Below, one piece after another: positions 1 to 7,338 of a stretch of DNA of 20,544 bases. Under the pieces are notes generated by a model. The model worked only from the letters and a program-made list of their open reading frames with translations, had not been told where the DNA came from and did not search any database. The number at the start of each line of letters is the position of its first letter. Positions within the stretch are counted from its first letter, which is position 1. This DNA is from Clostridia bacterium (GTDB lineage Bacteria > Bacillota > Clostridia > Oscillospirales > Acutalibacteraceae): positions 1-20,544 of the forward strand of contig JAFNZJ010000033.1 of the NCBI GenBank assembly GCA_017382915.1, given 5' to 3'. Made by a program: the position numbers and the translations under genes.

Positions 1-107
1 CCTAAAAACGGGTGACCTGTACCGCTAAGGGACACCACCATACCGCTACCCGCTGAAAGCAGTGAAAGGTAGGTAAGTATTACTGTATAATCATAAACAC
101 CAATCAT
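1..107 (-). CDS. CDP-alcohol phosphatidyltransferase (phosphatidylserine synthase-like), N-terminal part, cut by window edge
   Basis: The first 35 codons read MIGVYDYTVILTYLSLLSAG and onward to GTGHPFLG, which resembles the N-terminus of clostridial CDP-diacylglycerol-dependent phosphatidyltransferases (PssA-like). That family transfers a phosphatidyl group from CDP-diacylglycerol to an alcohol such as serine, within the membrane. The catalytic DGxxAR motif would lie beyond the window, so the family call rests only on the first membrane segment. The ATG (105-107) follows directly on the TAA of the preceding flippase-like gene, with a GGAG site about 10 bases upstream (near 118-121). It is therefore the third gene of the lipid operon whose promoter is at 1913-1941. 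The exact alcohol substrate cannot be told from this part. Confidence 0.7.
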   Translation of the reverse strand, partial: MIGVYDYTVILTYLSLLSAGSGMVVSLSGTGHPFL

Positions 108-1190
108 TTATTTGGCACTCCTTTTTCTTTTTGATAGGGCTATATAACTGAATAAAACGGTAAGACCGCAAATTATTATGCAAACATAAAATGAAAGTGA
201 GCGGCTAAGCAGCTCTAAAAACTGGGGATTTTGAACCTTCAAATTTTCAAAGCCGTCAAGCATCAGGTAATCGGTAACACCCATAGCGCCGGGAATTGGT
301 ATGCAGTTTGAACCGGTTACAACATAAATTTGCGTAAATAAAACATTTAGCGCTTCACCAAGGTCGCCGCCCGATGCCAAAAATGAAAGCGGGGTAACGG
401 CAATTTGGGCAAGCCTTTGTAAAAAGTTAAATAAAAATACCAAAAACAGCATTTTACCCTTGCCCTTAAGGTGGGATGCGTAGGATGAATAGTTGTCAAT
501 TTTTTTATTGACCTTGCCCAGCATTTTATCAAGGTTTTTAATGATTTTAAGCTTTGCCAAAAGCTTTACTGTACCACAGCAAAGCGTCTCAACAAGTCTC
601 TTTTGGGTAAGCAGCAAAATAAAAAATGTCAGTAATGCCAACTGAATAACAAAACCAACGCCTATAAGCAGTTTTGAAACAGGTTCAAAATTCAAAAACA
701 GTGATGGGGCAAAAATAAGTGAAACAAGCGACATTGCCACTATTGATGCGGTGTACATTATAAGGTTAATTACAAGGGCAACGGTAACGAAGGTGCCGGG
801 TATGCCGTCCTTCATCATAAAAAAGGCACTTGCGGGCTGACCGCCTGTAGCCGATGGGGTAATGGCAGAAAAGTAAATATCACTTGCCGATTAAACAAAG
901 CCCCTGCCAAAGGACCGCTTATAACCAAAAGCATGGCATATGGTAAGCAGAGCCATACCTTCAAAAATAATAAAGCCAAGCATTGAAAGGGTGGCGCTGC
1001 ACAGCCAAATGGGGTTGGCGGTTGCTATAAAATTACCGAAGGCGCTAATGGTAAAATCTTTAGCCTGTGAGGTAACCGCCCAAATGCTAAGCGCCGCAAT
1101 TAAAACAAACAAAAGGGTCCAAACGGCCTTGCTTTTAATGTTAAAGCCGCCCTTTTCTTTAGGGGCAGTATTTTTATTTTCGCTAGACAC
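108..1190 (-). pseudogene. Flippase-like / lysylphosphatidylglycerol synthase transmembrane-region protein, interrupted by an in-frame TAA
   Basis: Codons 1-99 (GTG start at 1188-1190) and codons 101-360 are in one frame, separated by a single TAA at 891-893. Translating through it gives an unbroken polytopic membrane protein with the family hallmark SAITPSATGGQP just after the stop, so both halves belong to one gene (UPF0104/LPG synthase membrane domain, usually about 330-360 residues). The family tends to have a tyrosine near this place, and TAC or TAT to TAA is one substitution; that alignment is from memory. There is no convincing ribosome site before the downstream MMKDGIPG methionines, so independent translation of the second half is doubtful. 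The start overlaps the PAP2 stop by one base (TAGTG) and the gene ends against the phosphatidyltransferase start, so it is the middle gene of a lipid operon. A recent nonsense mutation or a sequence error is likely; the rest of the frame is intact. Confidence 0.85.
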
Positions 1191-1858
1191 TATATACGCC
1201 CCTTTCTAAAAACTACTGAATCAATTTTTTCAAAAACGCGGTGGCTTTTAACCTTTTTGCCTATAAAAAAGCCAAGCTCACTTACAATTATAGCGGCGGG
1301 AATATCCACAAAAAGGTGTTGCTTTACAAATAAAACCGACGCAAAAACCAAAAGCGCAAAAACACCGTTGAATATAACAAGCGCGGTTCGATGCTTTTTA
1401 ATACTAAAGCTTGCCCTAAATATTACATAGCTTTCAAGACAGTGAAGTGATGGGCAAAGGTTTGTTGGGGTGTCAAACCAGTAAATCAGTTTGGTAAGCC
1501 AGTCAAAAACGCCGTTGCCTGTAATCTCAGGTCTGACCATAATGGTTGGCATAATTAAAAAAATGGCAAGGCAAATAAGCTTTGCAACTATTTCATAAGA
1601 AATTATGCGGAAGCAAAAATCTTTACTTTGCACGGCAATAAGCCTAAAGCCCCATATCCACTGCACAAATGAGCCAATATAAATTACAATAAAAGCGGGG
1701 ACAAAGGGTATTTTAAAATCAATGGGCAGGCTTACATCATAGTGAAAGCCGCCATCGGTAATAAGCTTGGTAAATGAAAAGGCAATGATATTAAAAATTA
1801 TTAGCAAGCAAATAGGTATAACGGCATATAAAGGTAAAAGTTTTTTAAGTTTATTCAA
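1190..1858 (-). CDS. PAP2-family membrane phosphatase / phosphotransferase
   Basis: This is a polytopic membrane protein of about 222 residues with the PAP2 catalytic signatures of the inositol-phosphotransferase-like branch: CPSLHC (the PSxH motif), then HLFVD near the C-terminus (the HxxxD motif). The family removes or transfers phosphate on lipid phosphates such as phosphatidic acid or undecaprenyl pyrophosphate at the membrane face. A GTG at 1865-1867 is in frame but touches the ribosome site. AAGGGGTGA lies five bases before the TTG at 1856-1858, so I take TTG (MNKLKKLLPLYAV) as the start; the same site-plus-TTG arrangement recurs at the radical-SAM activase. It is the first gene of the operon and overlaps the next start by one base. 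The substrate is not identifiable. Confidence 0.85.
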   Translation of the reverse strand: MNKLKKLLPLYAVIPICLLIIFNIIAFSFTKLITDGGFHYDVSLPIDFKIPFVPAFIVIYIGSFVQWIWGFRLIAVQSKDFCFRIISYEIVAKLICLAIFLIMPTIMVRPEITGNGVFDWLTKLIYWFDTPTNLCPSLHCLESYVIFRASFSIKKHRTALVIFNGVFALLVFASVLFVKQHLFVDIPAAIIVSELGFFIGKKVKSHRVFEKIDSVVFRKGRI

Positions 1859-1912
1859 AGCCGTCACCCCTTTTTTAAAAATTTATTAACAATAGCATCA
1901 CATATTTATAAT

Positions 1913-1941
1913 ATTATATCACAAATTGTAGAATATGGCAA
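1913..1941 (-). promoter_or_regulatory. Sigma-A promoter of the lipid operon
   Basis: The minus strand has TTGCCA (1936-1941), a 17-bp spacer and TATAAT (1913-1918), with TG one base before the -10 (extended -10). It drives the PAP2 gene and lies back to back with the cca promoter, the two -35 boxes being 16 bp apart. Confidence 0.85.
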
Positions 1942-1957
1942 CATATAAATTAACGCA

Positions 1958-1986
1958 TTGCGTATTTTAAAAAGTTATGCTACAAT
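1958..1986 (+). promoter_or_regulatory. Sigma-A promoter of cca
   Basis: TTGCGT (1958-1963), 17-bp spacer, TACAAT (1981-1986) with an extended TGc just before it. The cca start is about 37 bases downstream, giving a short leader with no visible control element. Confidence 0.8.
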
Positions 1987-2022
1987 AAAAATAATATCAA
2001 ACATTAAGGGGGTAAGGCAATA

Positions 2023-3351
2023 GTGATTTTAATACCAACTGAGGCAGAATATGCCATAAACAAGCTTATAAAAAATGGCTATGATGCTTACCTGGTCGGC
2101 GGGTTTGTACGCAACTCGCTAATGGGTATTGACACCACCGATTGTGATATAACCACATCTGCCACCCCTGATGAAGTTATAAATGTATTTAAAGATTTAA
2201 AGGTTGTTAAAACCGGCATTAAGCACGGCACCGTTACGGTTATTAAAAATAATATTCCGCTTGAAATTACAACCTTCAGAATTGATGAAAATTATACCGA
2301 TAACCGCCACCCTGAAAGCGTTATTTTTACCAAAAGCATAAGGGATGATTTGGCCCGCCGCGATTTTACGGTAAACGCCTTGGCTTATAATAAAGAAAAG
2401 GGGCTTGTTGATGAGTTTGGCGGTATTGATGATATTAAAAACTCTGTTTTAAGGGCGGTTGGCAACGCGGCCGAGCGCTTTAATGAAGACGCCCTTAGAA
2501 TAATGCGCGCCATAAGGTTTTCGGCGGTTTTGGGCTTTGAAATTGAGCCAAAAACCAAGGCTGCAATTTTTGAATTTAAAGACCTGCTTTTAAATGTAAG
2601 CAGTGAGCGTATTTTTTCAGAGCTTGTAAAGCTTATAATGGGCAAAAACGCCGCCGATGTTATATGTGAATATCATGAGGTTTTAGAGGTAATCTTGCCC
2701 GAAATAAAGGGTATGGCGGGCTTTGACCAGCAGGCGCCGCACCATATTTATGATGTTTTAAAGCATACCGCAGTGGCACTTCAAAAAACCGAAGCGACAA
2801 AGCATTTAAGACTTGCCGTACTTTTGCACGACTGCGGCAAGCCTCAGTGTTTTAGCACCGATAAAAACGGTGTAGGTCATTTTAAAGGTCACCCCGAGCT
2901 TAGCGCAAAAAAGGCAAAGCAGGCCCTTTGTCGTCTAAAGGCCGATAATGAAACGGTTTTAAACGTGGTGCGACTTATTGCCCACCACGACGATGCTATC
3001 CCTTTGACCGAGGCGGGGGTAAAACGGGCTCTAAACAGTCTTACGGTGCAGGGCTTTTTTGATTTAATAAAGTTAAAAAAGGCCGACAATTTAGCAAAAG
3101 GCGACCTTGCAAAGTTTAGGTTGTCCGAGGCCGAGCGGCTTTATGAAATCGGCAAAAAGGTAATTGATGAAAATCAGTGCTTTAGCCTAAAACAGCTTGC
3201 TATAAAGGGGGATGACCTTATTGCCCTTGGTATTCCAAGGGGCAAAAAGCTTGGTGATACCCTTGAAGCCCTGCTTGATGCGGTCATTGACGGCAGGGTA
3301 GAAAATGATAAAAACAAACTAATAGAGTATTTAAAAAACCACATTGCCTAG
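2023..3351 (+). CDS. cca: CCA tRNA nucleotidyltransferase with HD domain
   Basis: This cytoplasmic enzyme adds or repairs the 3' CCA of tRNAs. At 442 residues it has the class II layout: nucleotidyltransferase domain with LVGGFVR (24-30) and the metal-binding DCD pair (Asp40, Asp42), RRDFTVNAL (112-120), the ERFNEDALRIMRAIRFS helix (151-167) and a C-terminal HD domain with LLHDCGK (His269/Asp270) and further histidines (HH 240-241, GHP 289-291), probably a phosphohydrolase. Position 31 is Asn where the family motif is usually GGxVRD; the catalytic aspartates remain. The start is GTG, with AAGGGGGT and TAAGG upstream. The gene is monocistronic, with its own promoter, and its TAG lies in the loop of the terminator. 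A poly(A) polymerase role is possible for this superfamily but less likely in a Clostridia-type genome. Confidence 0.95.
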   Translation: MILIPTEAEYAINKLIKNGYDAYLVGGFVRNSLMGIDTTDCDITTSATPDEVINVFKDLKVVKTGIKHGTVTVIKNNIPLEITTFRIDENYTDNRHPESVIFTKSIRDDLARRDFTVNALAYNKEKGLVDEFGGIDDIKNSVLRAVGNAAERFNEDALRIMRAIRFSAVLGFEIEPKTKAAIFEFKDLLLNVSSERIFSELVKLIMGKNAADVICEYHEVLEVILPEIKGMAGFDQQAPHHIYDVLKHTAVALQKTEATKHLRLAVLLHDCGKPQCFSTDKNGVGHFKGHPELSAKKAKQALCRLKADNETVLNVVRLIAHHDDAIPLTEAGVKRALNSLTVQGFFDLIKLKKADNLAKGDLAKFRLSEAERLYEIGKKVIDENQCFSLKQLAIKGDDLIALGIPRGKKLGDTLEALLDAVIDGRVENDKNKLIEYLKNHIA

Positions 3352-3366
3352 GGGCAATGTGGTTTT
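3335..3366. terminator. Bidirectional terminator overlapping the cca stop codon
   Basis: A perfect 14-bp stem (3335-3348 with 3353-3366) has a 4-base loop holding the last bases of cca, including its stop. The stem ends are A4 and T4, so it can serve cca on the plus strand and the ribU operon converging from the minus strand (stop at 3371). Confidence 0.9.
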
Positions 3367-3370
3367 AGTT

Positions 3371-3979
3371 TTAATATAGCTTACAAAGCTCATCAAGCGG
3401 TAGCTTGGCAACGGTATTTATACCAACCTCACGCACATGGGCGCGGTTTCGGGCCTCAATTTCCTTAACAAATATGGCGCGACCAACACTAATATCGTTT
3501 TCCTTGGCAAGGGCTGATATTTCCTCATTATACTTTTGACCAACCGCAAAAAGCTTACAATTTGCATCATTTATTTTAATAATGCTGTATATATCGGCCT
3601 CAAATTGTTCGTAGTAGGTTAGCGGCAGACTGCTGTCCTTTGAATATTCAAGGGCAAGCAGTAAATTGGTATCCTTGTTTAACATCTTTGCCCTTATCAT
3701 TTCATTGGTTAAAACATTTATTGCGTGGCTTACCGATGCCCCATCAAACGAAACACCCTTTATAAGCTCCTTTGATTTTTCATCCCCCGCCGTTATTTTT
3801 AAAATGCGGGTGCTGGGGTTGGCAACAATTTCAAAGCTACAGGGGCCCTCTAAATATACAGTAAAATCAACGGTATAATCCACCTTGTTGTAGTTTGCAA
3901 GCCCAAAGACAAGGGCACCGATTAAAACGGTCAGGGCAAGTACAGTGCCGATAATACTTTTAACTTTTTTCTTTTGCAT
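3371..3979 (-). CDS. RsgI-like single-pass membrane protein (anti-sigma-I factor extracytoplasmic domain)
   Basis: This 202-residue protein has a basic N-terminus, one membrane helix (about 8-29) and an exported domain. The pattern VDFTVYLEG, FEIVANPSTRIL, a segment with repeated AINVLTNEM-type helix, then EEISALAKENDISVGRAIFVKEI matches the conserved extracytoplasmic region of RsgI-family anti-sigma factors, ending in the typical small helix after 'IS.G'. The cytoplasmic sigma-I-binding N-terminal domain of true RsgI is absent, because only about seven residues precede the membrane helix. No sigI gene is nearby. It is translationally linked to ribU: the ATG is 5 bases after the ribU TAA, and its GGAG site lies just before that TAA. 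It should therefore share FMN-riboswitch control. Function unknown; it may be a stand-alone sensor or structural domain. Confidence 0.6.
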   Translation of the reverse strand: MQKKKVKSIIGTVLALTVLIGALVFGLANYNKVDYTVDFTVYLEGPCSFEIVANPSTRILKITAGDEKSKELIKGVSFDGASVSHAINVLTNEMIRAKMLNKDTNLLLALEYSKDSSLPLTYYEQFEADIYSIIKINDANCKLFAVGQKYNEEISALAKENDISVGRAIFVKEIEARNRAHVREVGINTVAKLPLDELCKLY

Positions 3980-3984
3980 AAAAA

Positions 3985-4536
3985 TTATCTCCTGCTTTTT
4001 AGTATTGGGGAAAGCTTTTTGTAAATTACTATTGTTATTATAGAAATTACAATTCCCTTTACAATATTAAATGGTAAAATGGTATAAAGTACAATATTTA
4101 AAAGAACTTCAAACGGTGCATCAGGCATATAAAGCGGTAACATAATAAACATATTCGTAAAAATACCGATTATGGACATTGCAAGGGTAGCGGCACAAAG
4201 TGAAATAATCGCTCCGCTGAAATTTTTGCGATACTTATATATTAATCCGGCTACAAGGCAAAATGTACCGTTAACGGCGAAGTTTGCAAATTCACCTACA
4301 AAACCGGTGGATGTTGTAAAGCAGTGCAAAAGGTTTTTAATAAGCTCTGCAACTACACCCGCTAAGGGATTATAAGCAAAGGACAAAATTATAGCCGGAA
4401 GGTCAGAAAACTCTACTTCCAAAAAGCCGCCAACCTTAAGCCCTACAAAACTGCCAATTAGTTGAAGTAAGTAAGCAATTGCTGAAAATAAGGCAACCAT
4501 AACAATATACCTTGTTTTGCTTGCTTGTTTAGTCAA
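3985..4536 (-). CDS. ribU: Riboflavin ECF transporter substrate-binding subunit RibU
   Basis: RibU is the membrane S-component that binds riboflavin and works with the shared EcfA/A'/T module, which is not encoded here. The protein of about 183 residues has five to six hydrophobic segments and RibU-type motifs: EFSDLPAII in the first third, ELIKNLLH, and PFNIVKG near the C-terminus. The FMN riboswitch immediately upstream is strong independent support for the substrate. A longer frame begins at TTG 4549-4551, but that codon overlaps the GGAG ribosome site; the TTG at 4534-4536 sits nine bases after GGAG and is the better start (MTKQASKTRYIV). The gene is followed at 5 bases by the RsgI-like gene. 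Confidence 0.9.
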   Translation of the reverse strand: MTKQASKTRYIVMVALFSAIAYLLQLIGSFVGLKVGGFLEVEFSDLPAIILSFAYNPLAGVVAELIKNLLHCFTTSTGFVGEFANFAVNGTFCLVAGLIYKYRKNFSGAIISLCAATLAMSIIGIFTNMFIMLPLYMPDAPFEVLLNIVLYTILPFNIVKGIVISIITIVIYKKLSPILKSRR

Positions 4537-4550
4537 AACAATCATCTCCA

Positions 4551-4580
4551 ATAAAAATGCCCCGCTAAAAAGCGGGGCAT
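4551..4580 (-). terminator. Intrinsic terminator of the FMN riboswitch
   Basis: The stem ATGCCCCGC (4572-4580) pairs with GCGGGGCAT (4557-4565) around a 6-base loop and is followed on the minus strand by TTTTTAT. It lies between the FMN aptamer and the ribU start, as expected of a transcription-attenuating riboswitch. Confidence 0.85.
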
Positions 4581-4601
4581 AAGTGTTAAAATATAAAACA
4601 C

Positions 4602-4710
4602 CCTTCTTCTATCATCCGGACTATACCGTCGGTTTTGGAATTTCACCAAATCAGCCCAAAGGCTCGCGGACTATACCGCCGGTGGGGAATTGCACCCCGC
4701 CCCGAAGAAA
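4602..4710 (-). promoter_or_regulatory. FMN riboswitch (RFN element)
   Basis: On the minus strand the element opens with TTCTTCGGGGCGGGGTGCAA, continues with CCCACCGGCGGTATAGTCCGCGAGCC and a P3-P5 region, repeats the GACGGTATAGTCCGGATG signature and closes with GAAGAAG. The outer P1 stem is TTCTTC/GAAGAA. These are the conserved RFN blocks. FMN binding is expected to favour the terminator at 4551-4580 and shut off ribU and the RsgI-like gene. Confidence 0.95.
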
Positions 4711-4723
4711 TCTATTTTTTATT

Positions 4724-4752
4724 ATTATATTCTTAAATTACACCTTTGTCAA
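4724..4752 (-). promoter_or_regulatory. Consensus sigma-A promoter of the FMN-riboswitch operon
   Basis: TTGACA (4747-4752), exactly 17 bp, TATAAT (4724-4729): a perfect consensus. The -35 box starts only 4 bp past the stop of the symporter gene, and the predicted start site is just before the aptamer. Confidence 0.92.
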
Positions 4753-4756
4753 CATT

Positions 4757-6133
4757 TTAAAGAATATCGGTAAAGGTGGCAATGTAACCAAGCACAAAAA
4801 CTGCCAAAACTATTATGGGCAAAATGTAGGTTACATAGGGTCTTAGCCACATTGGAAATTTAATGCCCTTACCTGTATTGGCTTCATTTACAAAGTTTTT
4901 AAAGCCCCAACCACATTTGCGTGTGCAGAAGAACAGGTAAACCAGACAGCCCAGCGGTAACAGATTATAGCTTACAATAAAGTCCTCTAAATCAAGTATG
5001 GTACTGCCTGCGCCAAGGGGCTGGAAGCCTTTAAGCAGGTTAAAGCCAAGCACACAGGGAACCGATAAAACAATAATGGCAATAATGTTAACCACAACCG
5101 CCTTTTTGCGCGACCAGTTCCAAAGGTCCATAGCAAAGGATAAAATGTTTTCAAACACCGCAATAAGGGTTGAAAGTGCGGCAAAGCTTAAAAATACAAA
5201 GAAAAGTGCGCCCCAAAATCTGCCGCCTGCCATTTTGCTGAAAATGTTGGGCAGAGTTTCAAAAATAAGACCCGGACCTGCACCGGGGTTTACCCCAAAT
5301 GAGAAGCAGGCAGGGAAAATTATAAGTCCCGCCATAAGGGCAACACCGGTATCAAGCAGGGTAATGTTTATGCTTTCGCTAAGCAGGGTGCGGTCTTTAC
5401 TAACATAACTGCCGAAAATTGCCATAGAGCCAATACCAAGCGATAGTGTAAACAGAGCCTGACTCATAGCGGCATAAATAGCATTAAAAATTCCGTTTTC
5501 TGCAAGCTTTGTAAAGTCGGGCACTAAATAAAACTTAATACCTTCGCCTGCGCCGTCAAGGGTTATACTGTTTATTGCAAGTGCCGCCATAAGCACAAGC
5601 AGGCAAACCATCATAACCTTGGTTATGCGCTCAACACCCTTTTGAAGACCCAAACTGCATATACCAAAGCCTAAAAGGGTGGCTAAAACCATCCAGCCCA
5701 TTTGGGGCAGTGGATTGGCTAGCATACCGTCATATGCGGCCTCAATTTGTGGGGCGGTGGCGGCCACAAAGTCGCCCTTAACCATTTTAAATACATATGA
5801 AAGCATCCAACCTGCAACGTTGGTGTAAAACATCATAAGCAGGTAATTGCCGGCCATACCAAAGTATGATGCCAGGTGCCATTTTGTGCCTTTAGGCTCC
5901 AAGGTTTTAAAGCTTGATGCACAGCTTTTTCTTGATGCGCGACCTACCGCAAATTCCATAGTCATAAGCGGAATACCAAAAATAGCCAAAAAGAAAAGAT
6001 ATATTAAAACAAAGGCGGCACCGCCATACTGACCTGTAATATAAGGAAACTTCCATACATTACCAATACCAATAGCACAGCCCGCACTGATAAGCAAAAA
6101 TCCAAGGCGCGAGCCAAATTTTTCTCTAGCCAT
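4757..6133 (-). CDS. Sodium:neurotransmitter symporter family (NSS/SNF) transporter
   Basis: Bacterial members of this family import amino acids or related solutes with sodium (LeuT fold). The protein has 458 residues and about 11-12 hydrophobic segments. The start MAREKFGSRLGFLLISAG and the unwound first-helix motif GIGNVWKFPYITGQYGG are diagnostic, followed by GIPLMTMEFAVGR. The frame is open 66 bases further upstream, but the ATG at 6131-6133 has GGAG seven bases before it and matches family starts. It sits between thiT and the ribU operon on the same strand and has its own consensus promoter at 6171-6199. No terminator is seen on either side, so read-through from thiT and into the FMN riboswitch is possible. 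The substrate cannot be read from the sequence; tryptophan, tyrosine and other neutral amino acids are known for relatives. Confidence 0.92.
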   Translation of the reverse strand: MAREKFGSRLGFLLISAGCAIGIGNVWKFPYITGQYGGAAFVLIYLFFLAIFGIPLMTMEFAVGRASRKSCASSFKTLEPKGTKWHLASYFGMAGNYLLMMFYTNVAGWMLSYVFKMVKGDFVAATAPQIEAAYDGMLANPLPQMGWMVLATLLGFGICSLGLQKGVERITKVMMVCLLVLMAALAINSITLDGAGEGIKFYLVPDFTKLAENGIFNAIYAAMSQALFTLSLGIGSMAIFGSYVSKDRTLLSESINITLLDTGVALMAGLIIFPACFSFGVNPGAGPGLIFETLPNIFSKMAGGRFWGALFFVFLSFAALSTLIAVFENILSFAMDLWNWSRKKAVVVNIIAIIVLSVPCVLGFNLLKGFQPLGAGSTILDLEDFIVSYNLLPLGCLVYLFFCTRKCGWGFKNFVNEANTGKGIKFPMWLRPYVTYILPIIVLAVFVLGYIATFTDIL

Positions 6134-6170
6134 AAAAAACTCCTTAAAGGTTACTTTTTTAACAATAACA

Positions 6171-6199
6171 AGTATACCTAAAAGGAGTTTTAATGTCAA
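6171..6199 (-). promoter_or_regulatory. Sigma-A promoter of the NSS transporter gene
   Basis: TTGACA (6194-6199), 17 bp, TATACT (6171-6176). The -35 begins with the base next to the thiT TAA (6200-6202), so the symporter need not depend on the TPP riboswitch. Confidence 0.88.
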
Positions 6200-7018
6200 T
6201 TATTTTTTGCCCTTTTTACCTGCAATAACTGTAAATACTGCAAATAAAACTGCACCAACCACTGTGATTATACCTACAAGGGTAAAATTAACATTGCTAA
6301 GTCCAGTAATATCAAAATCACCGCTTTCGGCATTTTGAAGGTGGGGGGCAATAAGCAAAATGTCGGTTATAAAGGTTGCCACTGCGAAAAGGGCGCCGAT
6401 AGCCTTTAAAACAAATGATGTTTTTGTGCCGTTTTTGGCTATTCTGGTAAGTCCTTCACCCTCAAGACCTACCGCACCGCCTATATATGCCGCACCCGCC
6501 ACAGCAATAAGCAGCTCGGGCAACATATAGGTTGCGTTATAGGCAAGCGAATAAATAAAGGCCTCATTAGTGGGTATTGAAAGACCCGCCCAAACCGTAC
6601 AGCCGGAAATAACATGAAAAACATACCTTAAAACCGATGCAAGCGCGGTACCGCCAACAAGTGCGGCGGTCTGATTTTTAAACACCTTTTTAAAAATACC
6701 GCCAAAACCCGTTACCGTAAAGGCTAAAATGTAATCAAGCAAAACTATTGCCACCGCAGCCGCGGCCGATGTTGCGTAAGAAAGGTTGCTAACCCCCATT
6801 AAAAGCTGCAGAAGCGAGTTTGCAAGACCTACCGAAAGACCCCAGCCAATACCGTGTCGGTAGGCTATTAGTATGGTGGGCAGCATACTGCAAAGGGTAA
6901 TACTGCCGCCATAGGGCAAATCAAGTAGCTTTAAATAACTTAAAACCACCGTCAGGGCCAGCATTATGGCAGACTCTGTAAGAATTTTTGTGAACTTAAA
7001 AGATTTTGTTTTTGGCAT
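6200..7018 (-). CDS. thiT: Thiamine ECF transporter substrate-binding subunit ThiT, with extra C-terminal membrane segments
   Basis: ThiT captures thiamine in the membrane for the ECF energising module. The first 190 or so residues carry ThiT features: LTESAIMLALTVVLSYLKL, PYGGSITLCSMLPTILIAYRHG, and aromatic-rich YVFHVISGC and AYNATYMLPEL segments. Typical ThiT proteins are about 180-200 residues; this one is about 272, adding two hydrophobic segments (roughly 203-226 and 245-268) and a basic tail. The TPP riboswitch upstream supports the substrate. Two in-frame ATGs lie close together: the first (7022-7024) is only three bases from AGGA, the second (7016-7018) nine, so the second is preferred, giving MPKTKSFKF; the difference is two residues. 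Confidence 0.92.
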   Translation of the reverse strand: MPKTKSFKFTKILTESAIMLALTVVLSYLKLLDLPYGGSITLCSMLPTILIAYRHGIGWGLSVGLANSLLQLLMGVSNLSYATSAAAAVAIVLLDYILAFTVTGFGGIFKKVFKNQTAALVGGTALASVLRYVFHVISGCTVWAGLSIPTNEAFIYSLAYNATYMLPELLIAVAGAAYIGGAVGLEGEGLTRIAKNGTKTSFVLKAIGALFAVATFITDILLIAPHLQNAESGDFDITGLSNVNFTLVGIITVVGAVLFAVFTVIAGKKGKK

Positions 7019-7061
7019 TTTCATCCATCCTTTTGGGTTTTACCCGTTTATTATGACAAAC

Positions 7062-7091
7062 AAAAAACCGCCCCAAAATATATTGGGGCGG
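7062..7091 (-). terminator. Intrinsic terminator of the TPP riboswitch
   Basis: A 9-bp stem (7083-7091 with 7068-7076; CCGCCCCAA arms) is followed on the minus strand by TTTTTTG. It lies between the TPP aptamer and thiT. Confidence 0.9.
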
Positions 7092-7125
7092 AACCAAAAA
7101 TGCTTATTTTCGCTGGTGCGAATAA

Positions 7126-7225
7126 AAAACATCCCTACGTCAGAATTACCTGAATCAGGTTTCAGAGTTGGGTATAAAACCCTCTCAGCCAAGCACCTAA
7201 AAAGGTGATTAGCACCCCTTGTTTT
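7126..7225 (-). promoter_or_regulatory. TPP riboswitch (THI element)
   Basis: The minus strand carries the conserved blocks GGGGTGC, GCTTGGCTGAGAGGG, ACCC, CTGAAACCTGATTCAGGTAA and GACGTAGGGA. P1 can close by AAAACA (7220-7225) with TGTTTT (7126-7131). TPP binding should promote the terminator at 7062-7091 and reduce thiT transcription. Confidence 0.95.
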
Positions 7226-7237
7226 GTTGTCAAGGGT

Positions 7238-7266
7238 ATTATAATACCAAAATTTGCCCCTGTCAA
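7238..7266 (-). promoter_or_regulatory. Consensus sigma-A promoter of the TPP-riboswitch/thiT unit
   Basis: TTGACA (7261-7266), 17 bp, TATAAT (7238-7243). The predicted transcript starts near 7231, just upstream of the aptamer. Confidence 0.92.
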
Positions 7267-7284
7267 GTAAATTTTAAAATCTGA

Positions 7285-7313
7285 TTGCTTTTATATAAAA
7301 ATTGTTTTATAAT
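7285..7313 (+). promoter_or_regulatory. Sigma-A promoter of ttcA
   Basis: TTGCTT (7285-7290), 17 bp, TATAAT (7308-7313). It is back to back with the thiT promoter; the leader to the ATG at 7339 is about 20 bases and contains only the ribosome site AAGGGGGG. Confidence 0.85.
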
Positions 7314-7338
7314 AGCCTTATAAAAAGGGGGGTATGCT

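Noticed and set aside
108..1190. Stop-codon reassignment or two separate genes at the TAA 891-893
   Set aside because: TAA ends several intact genes in this window (GRE, ribU, ttcA, thiT), and the second half has no ribosome site of its own.
4583..4846. Plus-strand open frame over the FMN riboswitch region
   Set aside because: It is the complement of the conserved RFN element, its promoter and the end of the symporter gene; no ribosome site or protein family match.
4757..7266. The NSS symporter as a strict member of the TPP-riboswitch operon
   Set aside because: A consensus promoter at 6171-6199 lies directly in front of it; only read-through could couple it to thiT.
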